A DNA stretch of 35,805 nucleotides. It comes from CAYUMU01 sp964445985. GTDB taxonomy: Bacteria; Planctomycetota; Planctomycetia; Pirellulales; S012-138. Each line of letters begins with the position of its first letter. Position 1 is the first letter of the stretch. Made by a program: the position numbers and the translations under genes. Location: contig CAYUMU010000071.1 in NCBI GenBank assembly GCA_964445985.1, positions 1 to 35,805 on the forward strand. Direction: 5' to 3'. Of this stretch, positions 1-9,087 are shown in pieces. Under the pieces are notes generated by a model. The model had not been told where the DNA came from. It did no database searches and saw only the letters and a program-made list of their open reading frames with translations.

Positions 1-228
1 CCTTTTTCGTGCCAAGATCAATTGGCTACGGTGTTAGACGATCCCCTAAAGTGCAACGAGGTTGAAGCGTAGGAAAATGGTGGGGCAGGTCGGGCGTTTT
101 CCCGCGTGGGTTCTGGCCCAACCCCGCTGCCGCCACGCCCTTCGCTGGGACTCAGGGGGCGTGGGGCTCAGGTGCCACCTTACGCGAAGCCTGAGCAGAA
201 AATCGGGCGAAAAACCAAGGAGTGAAAC
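1..228. other. 5' flank, no gene recognised
   Basis: I see no gene in this stretch. Short reading frames here have no recognisable domain and run into the following Kelch gene in the wrong frame. The last bases hold the ribosome-binding site (AAGGAG at about 217-222) of the gene starting at 229. Confidence 0.4.
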
Positions 229-1476
229 ATGGTACGAATCGGAACCGGCCGCCGCCGTCAGGCCTTCTGGTTGGGCTTCTCGTTGTGCGTTTTATTGCAG
301 GCGTCGGTGGCGGCGCGCGGCCAAGCTCCGGCGAAAAAAGTACCCGAGAAACTGCCGTGGGACGCGGTGCCGTACGTAACGATCTCGCGGAAAATGCCCG
401 ACGACGTGCGTGCCCTGCCGGTGTGCGGCACGGTCGAGTGGGCACGGGAAAAAATGCCTTTCGTGGCCGACGGGCCAGCCGCCGGCATCAGCGGAGCGGC
501 GTTCGTTCACCACGCCGGGGCGTTGTATCTGGTCGGCGGCTTCATCCCTGCCGGCGACGAAACCACCGACGCTCAACGCCGTACGTCTCGGTGGGCCTAC
601 CGTTACAATCTGGACAAGCAGACGTGGGACCGCCTGGCGGACCTGCCAGCCCGTCGCGAGTACACGCGGGGCGCGGTTCACGGCGACGCGGTGTACGTCG
701 TCGGCGGGGGCATGCAGAAAGGACCGACCGGCGGCTTCGACGCCTACGGCGACTGCTTTCGCTGGCAAGGGGCCGGTTCGGCGGCGGCCTGGAAGTTGCT
801 CGATCAACTCAAGGTTCCACGCACCCACATGGCGGTTGGAGTCGTGGGAAATTACCTGATTGCCGCCGGCGGGAACGAGTACAAATACAACCCGCCCGCC
901 AGTAGTCTTGCCGCCGCGACGATCCGCGATACGACGGAGGTTCTCGACCTGTCCCAGCCAGACTCCGGCTGGCAGCAGCGAGCTCCGATCCCAGGCGGGG
1001 CGCGCGGTTGGTGTGCCTCGGCAGCCAACGGCGAGGCGTTTTATGTCTTCGGCGGGCTGACAATGGTCGAGGACCAGCAGACCACGCCCCCGCGCCAGGT
1101 TCGGCGAAAACTTCAACAAACGTATTGCTACGATCCGCGGAACGACCGCTGGCGCGAAGCGGCGCCGTTCCCGCTACCGATCTCGGGCTGGGAGGCGGAG
1201 CGTTTTTCCGACAGGTACATCCTGCTCGCCGGTGGCGTCGCTCTCGCGGCCGATGGCCGAGGCAATCATTGGAACGACATGCTGTTCGTCTATGACGCGA
1301 AAGAGGATCGTTGGCTGCGTCTTGACGGCCCGCTGCCGACGGGCGGCGTGCTCAACGACACCGGCGTCTGTATTGTCGGCGACACGATTTACGTGGCGGG
1401 GGGTGAAGGACCGCGCGGAAGTCATTGGAACCACCTTCTGGTCGGCAAGGTCCGCATCCATGAGGATCGCCCTTAA
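229..1476 (+). CDS. Secreted Kelch-repeat protein
   Basis: 415-residue protein with an N-terminal signal peptide: basic start, hydrophobic stretch at about residues 10-27, small residues before the likely cleavage site (ARGQA). The rest shows repeated Kelch blades: a double glycine (VGG, AGG, FGG), then an aromatic residue, then a tryptophan about 20 residues on (for example LYLVGGFIPAG followed by WAYRYNLDKQTWDRL). This predicts a beta-propeller acting outside the cytoplasm, probably in binding; no catalytic residues can be assigned. The start is ATG at 229, with AAGGAG seven bases upstream. An 8-bp hairpin lies just after the gene at 1515-1533. The Kelch fold is well supported; the ligand is unknown. 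Confidence 0.8.
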   Translation: MVRIGTGRRRQAFWLGFSLCVLLQASVAARGQAPAKKVPEKLPWDAVPYVTISRKMPDDVRALPVCGTVEWAREKMPFVADGPAAGISGAAFVHHAGALYLVGGFIPAGDETTDAQRRTSRWAYRYNLDKQTWDRLADLPARREYTRGAVHGDAVYVVGGGMQKGPTGGFDAYGDCFRWQGAGSAAAWKLLDQLKVPRTHMAVGVVGNYLIAAGGNEYKYNPPASSLAAATIRDTTEVLDLSQPDSGWQQRAPIPGGARGWCASAANGEAFYVFGGLTMVEDQQTTPPRQVRRKLQQTYCYDPRNDRWREAAPFPLPISGWEAERFSDRYILLAGGVALAADGRGNHWNDMLFVYDAKEDRWLRLDGPLPTGGVLNDTGVCIVGDTIYVAGGEGPRGSHWNHLLVGKVRIHEDRP

Positions 1477-1514
1477 CGCGGGTAAACCGCAAACGAACGC
1501 AGAGGCACGAATGT

Positions 1515-1533
1515 TCTCTGCAGCTTGCAGAGA
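1515..1533 (+). terminator. Hairpin downstream of the Kelch gene
   Basis: Perfect 8-bp inverted repeat TCTCTGCA / TGCAGAGA with a three-base loop, 39 bases after the Kelch stop codon. No T-run follows, so it may be an RNA-stabilising or transcription-pausing hairpin rather than a full intrinsic terminator. Confidence 0.35.
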
Positions 1534-1726
1534 TGTTAACGGGCAAGAAACCAATAATTCGTGGCGCCATTCGAGTGCGCGCGCGGGACCACGCAGGCAT
1601 GGCCCAGCGTCCAAAGACGCCGAGCCAACCGCCGCGGCAGACGGGGGGCATGCCGTTTTTTTGGATTCGTAGCTCACTCGACCCGCGCCGCTGATGAGCT
1701 TGGGTCGTAAGGCGGAGGAGGAGCAA

Positions 1727-2977
1727 ATGGTGGGTCGATACAGCGGGATGGGGATCATCGTTGTGCTTGCCGGGCTTGTTTCGGCAGTGGGCGCCGCGAA
1801 CGACCTTCGGCCCATTCCCCTGACATCGAAGGTCTCCGCCGTTCAACCGATGGCGGGGATTGCTCTTTGGACCTCCAACCCGGCGGCGCGCACCGCGCCG
1901 ATCCAGCTCGAATTCGCCTACCTTGCGTATGATCAAATCGTCGGCGAAGGCGGGAAGTACGACTGGGATCCGGTCGAGAAGCTGCTCGCGGAAGTCGCCG
2001 GCCGCCAGCACCAGGCGATTCTCCGCTGGCACGACACGTACGTCGGCAAACCGACCGGCGTTCCCGCTTATATCAAGTCGCTCCCGGATTACCGCGAGAC
2101 CACCGCCATGAGCGAGAAAAAACGAACCGGATTTCCCGACTGGTCGCATCCCGAACTGCAACGATTCGCACTGGAGTTCTTCACCCGATTCGCCGAAAAA
2201 TATGATCGCGATCCCCGCATTGCGTTCGTGCAAGTCGGGTTCGGATTGTGGGCCGAGTATCACATCTACGACGGTCCCATGAAACTCGGAACGACGTTCC
2301 CAGACCAGGCATTTCAGGGGAAGTTCGCCAAACATCTCGCCAAGACTTTCCGGCATGCGCACTGGATGATTTCCGTGGACGCGGCCGGAGATCACGCTCC
2401 GTTCGCGAAAGACAAGGAACTGCTCGGCCTTCCGTTCGGTCTGTTCGACGACTCGTTCAATCACGCCCGACATAAACAGGAGAATGAGCCGAATTGGATC
2501 GGCCTTGGCAGCGACCGCTGGAAGACGTCGCCCGCGGGGGGCGAGCTCAGTTTCTTCGAGTCGAAAGACCAGAAGGAGGCGCTCGCGGTGAAAGGCCCCC
2601 ACGGCGTGCCGTTCGAGCAGCAGGCCGCGAAGTTCCATGTGTCGTTCATCATTGGCGACGATCAACCGCGCTTTCAGAAGCCCCAGCGCATCCGCGCGGC
2701 CGGTCTGGCGTGCGGCTACCGCTTTCAAGTCACCCGGTTCGCGGCCAGCGCGAAACAGAGCGTCGTGGCCATCAAGAACACCGGAATCGCCCCGATTTAC
2801 TACGACGCTTTTCCGGCCGTGAACGGGATGCGCTCGAAGCAGTCGCTGAGAGGACTGTTGCCCGGCGAGGAGCGTTCCTTCGCTGTCGCGTCCGGCGGCG
2901 ATGCCCCGGCACTGACGATCCAATCGGACCGTTTGGTTCGCGGCCAACAAATTGAGTACGACGCCGAATTGCCGTAG
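1727..2977 (+). CDS. Secreted DUF4832-like TIM-barrel protein
   Basis: 416-residue protein. I chose the ATG at 1727 over the upstream in-frame ATG at 1694 because a strong GGAGGAG sits just before it and the product then begins directly with a signal peptide (hydrophobic residues 7-22, cleavage near VGAANDL). The body resembles DUF4874/DUF4832 proteins. The N-terminal half has a glycosidase-like barrel pattern (residues framing FAYLAYDQIVGEGGKYDWDP, QAILRWHDTY, FVQVGFGLWAEYH). The C-terminal half carries a beta-sandwich pattern (GYRFQVTRFAAS, VVAIKNTGIAPIYYDAFP). Such proteins are thought to act on or bind polysaccharides, but the substrate is not known. The family call rests on recognition of the pattern, not on a search. 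Confidence 0.65.
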   Translation: MVGRYSGMGIIVVLAGLVSAVGAANDLRPIPLTSKVSAVQPMAGIALWTSNPAARTAPIQLEFAYLAYDQIVGEGGKYDWDPVEKLLAEVAGRQHQAILRWHDTYVGKPTGVPAYIKSLPDYRETTAMSEKKRTGFPDWSHPELQRFALEFFTRFAEKYDRDPRIAFVQVGFGLWAEYHIYDGPMKLGTTFPDQAFQGKFAKHLAKTFRHAHWMISVDAAGDHAPFAKDKELLGLPFGLFDDSFNHARHKQENEPNWIGLGSDRWKTSPAGGELSFFESKDQKEALAVKGPHGVPFEQQAAKFHVSFIIGDDQPRFQKPQRIRAAGLACGYRFQVTRFAASAKQSVVAIKNTGIAPIYYDAFPAVNGMRSKQSLRGLLPGEERSFAVASGGDAPALTIQSDRLVRGQQIEYDAELP

Positions 2978-3095
2978 CGCTGGCGGGCGACCCACGGATC
3001 GGTCGCCCCAACCGATGGTTTCCATTCCGAATAATGTGCGCAGGTTATTATGAACTTTTCCGAATAAACAGTCGTTATGTCGGACGAGGGCGTCA

Positions 3096-3566
3096 ATGTT
3101 CGAGAGCGACGATGAAGTTGAGGTTCGCGGATTGTTTGCCGATCAGCGCGGACTGGTCAAGGCGGGTAGCGTGACGGCGTTTGTCGGCTTTGTCGTGTTC
3201 GGCGCGTTCGTTCCGGCGGCCCTTGTGGTCGCTGTCGCATTCGGTGTCGGAACCCCGGCGACGAATTGGCAGGGAACCGTTGGCGCATTGGCGTTTACCG
3301 TGGTCTTGGCGGCGCTCGGAGGGTGGCTGAATTGCCGCTTTCTCAACTGGCTCAAGGGAGGAACGCTTTCCGTCAAGGGCGGCGCGTTGTTCGTCGCCGC
3401 GAGCATGGGCACGTCGGTTGGGACCGCGTGCATCGCCGCGGCGGCGCACGTGTGGCCGCAGGTGTTCCTTGCATCGATTGCTGTTGTTGTCGCAAGCCTG
3501 CTACTGTCGTCCTTCCTGATAAAGATCGGGTCGGATGGCACCCTACGCCGTCAACCCTTTTTCTAA
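3096..3566 (+). CDS. Small integral membrane protein, unknown function
   Basis: 156 residues. After a short acidic N-terminus (ESDDEVEVR), about four hydrophobic segments span roughly residues 24-50, 60-77, 93-113 and 122-142, separated by short loops, so a four-helix inner-membrane protein is predicted. The C-terminus is basic (DGTLRRQPFF). I recognise no family and no catalytic motif. It lies between a secreted protein gene and a convergent kinase gene and shares no obvious operon with either. The long hydrophobic frame with ordinary membrane-protein composition makes a real gene likely, but no strong ribosome-binding site was found (weak GAGGG about 8 bases upstream). Confidence 0.6.
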   Translation: MFESDDEVEVRGLFADQRGLVKAGSVTAFVGFVVFGAFVPAALVVAVAFGVGTPATNWQGTVGALAFTVVLAALGGWLNCRFLNWLKGGTLSVKGGALFVAASMGTSVGTACIAAAAHVWPQVFLASIAVVVASLLLSSFLIKIGSDGTLRRQPFF

Positions 3567-3712
3567 CCGCAAATTACGCAATAGTTTACATCGGCCTGTA
3601 ATTTAGGGAGGCTTGGCTGCCGAGAAATCTCGAAAAACTGGGCAATCTCCGAACCAATAAGGTTAACGGCGTAGCGTGCCACGCGGCCCGAGAAGTCAAG
3701 CTTCGCCCACTC

Positions 3713-5287
3713 TTAAGGCGCCGCTGGTGGATCGCCAAAGGTTCCTTGCTGCCATTCTTGCCATAGCGCGTCGTTCTCGCGATTGAGCGCTCGCAGGCTG
3801 GCTTGCACGGCGTGCGAGAGCAGTTCGGTCATGCGGGCGTCGAGCCGGCCGCGAATCGGACCCAGTTCGGCCAATTTGCGGAGGGCGTTCTCATGGCGGC
3901 CTTCCACCGATTCAATAATACATTGGCCGGCCAGGCCGAAGGCGCGGAAGCTCTCTTCCACCGATTCAAAATTAGCAAACTCGTCAAAAATGCGGCGGGC
4001 CGCGGGCAAGTCGTTGTTTCGCAGGTACAGCAGCGCTAACTCTTGCTTCGCCAGCCGCACGTAGGTTTCGTTTTCCGGAAATTCCAGCACGGCCAGCCAG
4101 TACTCTTCCGTGCGAAATATGCTCGCCAGCAAGTACTGCGCGCGGGCCGTGGGCTGACGCTCCACGCCCGTGGCGGCCGGAATGGGGGCATCCAGCAGCG
4201 AAGCCGGCCGGGTTGCCAGCGCCACCGCCACGCCTAAAAAAGCCGCCGCCAACAACAGCGAGGCGAAGAGCCACGTGCGCCGCCGTCGCGTGACCGTCAG
4301 CGATTGGGTTTTCATCAGCGTATCTAAACGCTGGGTGGCGGCAACCCGAACGGTGGGCAGGTCGCCCAACGATTCCCAAATCGAGTCGTCCTCAATATCG
4401 TCCGCCGACAATAAGTTGAGCCGCCGCAGATCTTGCACCAGCTCGCGCGCCGACTGGTAGCGGCGGGCCGGATCCTTCTCCAACATCTTATGCACCGTGC
4501 GGCATAAGGTGGGCGGCAGGTCGGGCCGAACATTTTCCAACCGCTCGGGCGTGCCGCGGAGATGCTGCACGGCCACGCTCAGGGCGGTTTCTCCCCGGAA
4601 CGGCGGCGCGCCCGCCAGCATGTGGTAGCAGGTCACGCCCAGCGAATAGATGTCGCTGCGATGGTCGAGCGATTTGCCTTCCACCTGCTCGGGGCTCATG
4701 TACAGCGGCGTGCCCATCGTAACGCCGACCTGGGTAAGGTTGACGGCGTCGTGATCGCGCGTGAGCCGCGCCAGGCCAAAGTCGGCGACCTTCACCTCGC
4801 CCCCCCGCCCTAGCATGATGTTTTCTGGCTTGATATCGCGGTGCACAATGCCGCGTTCGGCGGCCCGATTGAGCGCGGCGGCCACCTGTAGCATCACTTG
4901 AACGGCCAGTCGCACGTCGGGAGGTCCGTGGCGCACCAGGTATTCACGCAGATTTTGGCCCTGCACGTATTCCTGGGCGATGAAATGCACGCCATCGGCG
5001 CAGCCGACTTCGTAAATCTGCACAATTCCGGCATGCATCAAGGAAGCGGCCGCCTGGGCTTCCACGTGGAATCGCTTGATGTAGGTGTCGTCGGTGGCCA
5101 GGCTGCTCTTGAGCACCTTGAACGCCACTTGCCGTTTGAGCGAGACTTGCTCGGCCAAATAAACTTCGGCCATTCCGCCCCGTCCCAGCCGGCGAAGCAA
5201 CTGATAATTGCCCAACCGGCGGCCGGAAAGGTCGGCGTCGGCCGTAAGATCGACGGCGGCGGGCGGGCGGTCAGACATATCGCTCAT
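3713..5287 (-). CDS. Receptor-type serine/threonine protein kinase
   Basis: 524 residues from the ATG at 5287. Open frame continues upstream, but those 87 codons are Arg/Gly/Pro-rich and show no domain, so the shorter form is preferred. Hanks-type kinase domain at about residues 28-290: glycine-rich loop LGRGGMAEV (34-42), ATP lysine K57, catalytic loop HRDIKPEN (149-156), DFG (169-171) and SPEQ in the activation segment. A basic stop-transfer segment (TRRRRT) and a single membrane helix at about 338-359 follow, then an alanine-rich, helical external domain with TPR-like spacing (YLLASIFRTEEYWLAVLEF, LALLYLRNNDLPAARRIF). This is the PknB-like architecture common in planctomycetes: cytoplasmic kinase, extracytoplasmic sensor. 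It is divergent from carB, and its targets are unknown. Confidence 0.9.
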   Translation of the reverse strand: MSDMSDRPPAAVDLTADADLSGRRLGNYQLLRRLGRGGMAEVYLAEQVSLKRQVAFKVLKSSLATDDTYIKRFHVEAQAAASLMHAGIVQIYEVGCADGVHFIAQEYVQGQNLREYLVRHGPPDVRLAVQVMLQVAAALNRAAERGIVHRDIKPENIMLGRGGEVKVADFGLARLTRDHDAVNLTQVGVTMGTPLYMSPEQVEGKSLDHRSDIYSLGVTCYHMLAGAPPFRGETALSVAVQHLRGTPERLENVRPDLPPTLCRTVHKMLEKDPARRYQSARELVQDLRRLNLLSADDIEDDSIWESLGDLPTVRVAATQRLDTLMKTQSLTVTRRRRTWLFASLLLAAAFLGVAVALATRPASLLDAPIPAATGVERQPTARAQYLLASIFRTEEYWLAVLEFPENETYVRLAKQELALLYLRNNDLPAARRIFDEFANFESVEESFRAFGLAGQCIIESVEGRHENALRKLAELGPIRGRLDARMTELLSHAVQASLRALNRENDALWQEWQQGTFGDPPAAP

Positions 5288-5779
5288 TCGTACTCCGGCC
5301 AACCTCACGCGAAGCCTCGCCAAAGGGGGCCTTGCGGCAGAGCGTCGCCAGGCAACGGTTCCTGGCTTGCGATGTGGCGGCAGCGCAACCCCCAACCGTT
5401 TCGCAACCTGCGTATGTTTACCATGATACGTCGGACGCGAGTCATCGCATAGCGCCGGATCCATGAATGCCGGCTCGCCGGCGCACGCTCGTCCCTGGCC
5501 AGCTATCCCACAAGATTCGCCCCCGCCGCGGCCACCCCACGCGCTCATAAACTGCCGGCCGCGGAAACTTCGCTAAAATTGCATGACAACTTTTTAATCG
5601 ACGGGCAATTTCCCTGGGAACTCGCCCCCCAGGGGTCGTGGATTGGCCCGGTGCATCGAGTTTCGACCGGCGTGGCTCCTTGAAGACGTTGGCACTCGCG
5701 CGGTATTCTCTAGCGATTTTACTCGCAAACGGAGTCGGCTCTCAGACTCCCGTCCTTCCCCCACAAGCCCGACAAGCTC
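5288..5779. other. Intergenic region between kinase and carB
   Basis: 492 bases between divergent genes. It must hold the promoters of both, but I cannot assign -35/-10 boxes with confidence. Open frame extends from the kinase through 5548, without a domain or plausible composition, and is treated as non-coding. No riboswitch or attenuator typical of pyrimidine genes was recognised. Confidence 0.4.
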
Positions 5780-8700
5780 ATGCCGCGCCGCGACGATTTG
5801 CACAGGATTCTGCTGATTGGTTCTGGTCCCATCGTCATCGGCCAGGCTTGCGAATTCGATTATTCGGGCACCCAGGCCTGCAAGGCTTTGCGTGAGGAAG
5901 GTTACGAAGTGGTGCTGGTTAACTCCAACCCGGCCACCATCATGACCGACCCCAACCTGGCCGACCGAACCTATATTGAGCCGCTCACCTGGGAAATGAT
6001 CGAAAAGGTCATCCAGATCGAGCGGCCCGACGCTCTGCTCCCCACGCTGGGCGGCCAAACCGGCTTGAATCTGGCGATGGACCTGCACCGCCACGGCATT
6101 CTGGCCAAATACAACGTCGAAATGATCGGCGCCAAGCCCGAGGTGATCGATAAAGCCGAAGGTCGCCACCAGTTCAAAGAGGCCATGGAAAAAATCGGCC
6201 TCGAGGTCTGCCGCGGCGCCACGGTCAACAACGTGGAACAAGCCAGGGCCATTCAAAAAGAAATCGGCCTGCCCGCCGTGGTGCGGCCGAGCTTCACGCT
6301 GGGCGGCACCGGTTCTTCCATCGCCTACAACCGCGAAGAGTACGAAACACTCGTTCGCCGGGGTCTCGATCTCTCGCCCATTTCAGAAGTGCTGGTCGAA
6401 GCTTCCATCATTGGCTGGAAAGAATACGAGATGGAGGTGATGCGCGACGCCGACGACAACGTGGTTATTATCTGCGCCATCGAAAACTTCGACCCCATGG
6501 GCGTGCATACCGGCGACAGTATCACCGTGGCCCCGGCCCAAACCCTCACCGACAAAGAATATCAGCGGATGCGCGACGCCTCGATCGCGGTGATTCGCGA
6601 GATCGGCGTCGAAACGGGCGGCTCCAACATCCAGTTTGCCATCCATCCGCAAACCGGCCAGATGATCGTGATCGAAATGAACCCCCGCGTGAGCCGCAGC
6701 AGCGCGCTTGCCTCGAAAGCCACCGGGTTCCCCATCGCCAAAATCGCCGCCAAACTGGCCGTGGGCTTTCGCCTGCACGAGCTCCCCAACGATATCACCC
6801 GCGAAACCACGGCCTGTTTCGAACCCACCATCGACTACGTGGTGACCAAGATTCCGCGGTTCACCTTCGAGAAGTTTCCCGAAGCCGATCCGCGGCTCAC
6901 CACGCAAATGAAAAGCGTGGGCGAAACCATGGCAATTGGCCGCACGTTCAAAGAATCGTTCCAGAAGGCACTGCGTGGATTGGAAGTTGGCTGCTTTGGC
7001 CTGGGCTGCGACGGCCGCGACCTGTGGGGCACCGAGTTTCAGCCTGCGGTCGACGAAATCCGCGCCGCGGTCGCCACTCCCTCGGCCGATCGTCCGCTCT
7101 ACCTGCGATACGCCTTGAAGCAAGGCTTGAGCGTCGCCGAAATCCATCAGCTCAGCGGTATCGACCCCTGGTTCCTCGACAACCTGGCCGAACTGGTCGA
7201 ACTGGAAAACGAGCTCACCGCCATCGGCAGCCTGAGCGAAATCAGCGACGAAAAACTGCGGCAGGCCAAGCGGTTTGGGTATTCCGACCGGCAGCTGGCC
7301 GTGATGCTGCAATCCACCGAAATCGACGTGCGGGCCAACCGCAAAGGCCGCGGCATCGTGGCCACCTTCAAGTCGGTGGATACCTGCGCGGCCGAGTTCG
7401 AAGCCTATACGCCCTACTATTATTCCACCTACGAAGACGAAGACGAAACGCCTCCCAAGGCCGAAGGCCGCCAGCGAATCATGATTCTCGGCGGCGGTCC
7501 CAACCGCATTGGCCAGGGCATCGAGTTCGACTATTGCTGCTGCCATGCCAGTTTCGCCCTGCGCGAGTTGGGCATCGAGTCGGTGATGGTCAACAGCAAT
7601 CCCGAAACCGTCTCCACCGATTACGACACCAGCGACCTGCTGTTCTTCGAGCCGCTCACCACCGAAGACGTGCTCAACATTGTCGATCGGGTGCAGCCCG
7701 ATGGCGTGATTGTGCAATTCGGTGGCCAAACGCCGCTCAACCTGGCCCGCGGTCTCGCCATTCAAGGCGTGCCCATCATTGGCACTAGCGTAGATACCAT
7801 CGACCAGGCCGAAGACCGCGAGCAGTTCCAGCAATTGCTCCAGCGGTTGGGGTTGCGGCAGCCGGCCAACGGCATTGCCCGCACCATGGCCCAGGCCCGC
7901 GCCGAGGCGGCCAAAATTGGCTTCCCGAACCTGGTGCGTCCCAGCTTTGTGCTCGGCGGCCGAGCCATGGAAATCTGCTACGACCAGACCCAGCTCGACC
8001 GCTTCGTGGCCGACGCCTTCAAAGCGGCCCAAGGCCAACCGGTGCTCATCGATCGCTTCTTGGAAGACGCCACCGAAGTGGACGTGGACGCCATTTCCGA
8101 CGGCGAAACCACGATCATCGCCGGCGTGATGGAACACATTGAAGAGGCCGGCGTGCACTCCGGCGACTCGGCCTGCGCTATTCCGCCCTATAGCCTGCCC
8201 GGCCCGGTGGTGCAAGAGATTCGCGAAGCCACGCTGAGCCTGGCCAAGGCCCTCAAGGTGAAGGGGCTGATGAACATTCAGTTCGCGGTCAAGCGCGAAG
8301 AAGACCGCCTGAATGTTTACGTGCTCGAAGTAAACCCCCGCGCCAGCCGCACGGTGCCCTTTGTCTCCAAGGCCACCGGCATGCCCGTGGCCAAAATCGC
8401 GGCCAAGGTCATGGCCGGCGTCACGCTGGCGGAGCTTGGCATCACCCGCGACCCGATCCCCGCCGCGGTTTCCGTCAAGGAAAGCGTGTTCCCTTTCAGC
8501 AAGTTTACCGGCGTGGATATCGTGCTGGGCCCCGAGATGCGGTCCACGGGCGAAGTGATGGGCGTCAGCGAGCGGTTCTCGATTGCTTTCGCCAAGAGCC
8601 AATTGGCGGCCGGCGGCATGCTCCCCACCCAAGGCAATATCTTCATCAGCGTGGCCGATCGAGCCAAACCCTACATTGTCGACCTGGCCGAGCGGCTCAC

Positions 8701-9031
8701 CCGCCAGGGCTTTCAACTGCTTGGCACGCACGGCACGGTGCGCGTGCTGCAAGACGCCGGCATTGAGGTCACCACCCTCAAAAAGCTCAAGGAAGGGCAC
8801 CCCAACCTGCTCGACTATTTAATCGATGGCCGCGTGCAGTTGATTATCAACACCCCAGTTGGCAAAGGCGCCCGCACCGATGAAGGCCGCATCCGCGCGG
8901 CCGCCGTGGCCGCGGGCGTCCCCTGCATCACCACCATTCAGGCGGCCCAAGCGGCGGTCAAGGCCATGGAAGCCCTGCGTGAAGAAGACATGACCGTGCA
9001 GGCCCTCCAGGATCGCTTGCCGTCGCACTAG
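5780..9031 (+). CDS. carB: Carbamoyl-phosphate synthase large subunit
   Basis: 1083 residues, the normal length for CarB. It makes carbamoyl phosphate from bicarbonate, glutamine-derived ammonia and two ATP, feeding arginine and pyrimidine synthesis. Both homologous halves are complete. The first begins ILLIGSGPIVIGQACEFDYS and carries the ATP-grasp motifs RPSFTLGGTGSS and EMNPRVSRSSALASKATG. The second begins ILGGGPNRIGQGIEFDY and carries RPSFVLGGRAMEI and EVNPRASRTVPFVSKATG. The C-terminal 135 or so residues form the allosteric MGS-like domain (LLGTHGTVRVLQDAGI, NTPVGKGARTDEGRIR). The glutaminase partner carA is not in the window, so the two subunits are probably encoded apart. The start at MPRRDDLHRILLIGSG matches the family. 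Confidence 0.98.
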   Translation: MPRRDDLHRILLIGSGPIVIGQACEFDYSGTQACKALREEGYEVVLVNSNPATIMTDPNLADRTYIEPLTWEMIEKVIQIERPDALLPTLGGQTGLNLAMDLHRHGILAKYNVEMIGAKPEVIDKAEGRHQFKEAMEKIGLEVCRGATVNNVEQARAIQKEIGLPAVVRPSFTLGGTGSSIAYNREEYETLVRRGLDLSPISEVLVEASIIGWKEYEMEVMRDADDNVVIICAIENFDPMGVHTGDSITVAPAQTLTDKEYQRMRDASIAVIREIGVETGGSNIQFAIHPQTGQMIVIEMNPRVSRSSALASKATGFPIAKIAAKLAVGFRLHELPNDITRETTACFEPTIDYVVTKIPRFTFEKFPEADPRLTTQMKSVGETMAIGRTFKESFQKALRGLEVGCFGLGCDGRDLWGTEFQPAVDEIRAAVATPSADRPLYLRYALKQGLSVAEIHQLSGIDPWFLDNLAELVELENELTAIGSLSEISDEKLRQAKRFGYSDRQLAVMLQSTEIDVRANRKGRGIVATFKSVDTCAAEFEAYTPYYYSTYEDEDETPPKAEGRQRIMILGGGPNRIGQGIEFDYCCCHASFALRELGIESVMVNSNPETVSTDYDTSDLLFFEPLTTEDVLNIVDRVQPDGVIVQFGGQTPLNLARGLAIQGVPIIGTSVDTIDQAEDREQFQQLLQRLGLRQPANGIARTMAQARAEAAKIGFPNLVRPSFVLGGRAMEICYDQTQLDRFVADAFKAAQGQPVLIDRFLEDATEVDVDAISDGETTIIAGVMEHIEEAGVHSGDSACAIPPYSLPGPVVQEIREATLSLAKALKVKGLMNIQFAVKREEDRLNVYVLEVNPRASRTVPFVSKATGMPVAKIAAKVMAGVTLAELGITRDPIPAAVSVKESVFPFSKFTGVDIVLGPEMRSTGEVMGVSERFSIAFAKSQLAAGGMLPTQGNIFISVADRAKPYIVDLAERLTRQGFQLLGTHGTVRVLQDAGIEVTTLKKLKEGHPNLLDYLIDGRVQLIINTPVGKGARTDEGRIRAAAVAAGVPCITTIQAAQAAVKAMEALREEDMTVQALQDRLPSH

Positions 9032-9087
9032 GGAACCACGCCGGAATACAATGGCGCCCGTTGGAGACGCCGGCATAACCGAAGCGG

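Noticed and set aside
1352..3025. 557-codon open frame antisense to the DUF4832-like gene
   Set aside because: Antisense shadow in GC-rich DNA; the plus strand has a signal peptide, domain pattern and strong ribosome-binding site.
5288..5548. N-terminal extension of the Ser/Thr kinase by 87 codons
   Set aside because: Arg/Gly/Pro-rich without a domain; the ATG at 5287 gives the normal start a short distance before the kinase domain.
6383..8800. 805-codon open frame antisense to carB
   Set aside because: High-GC codon bias leaves the antisense frame open; composition (His/Gly/Ala/Val-rich) matches no family and carB is certain.
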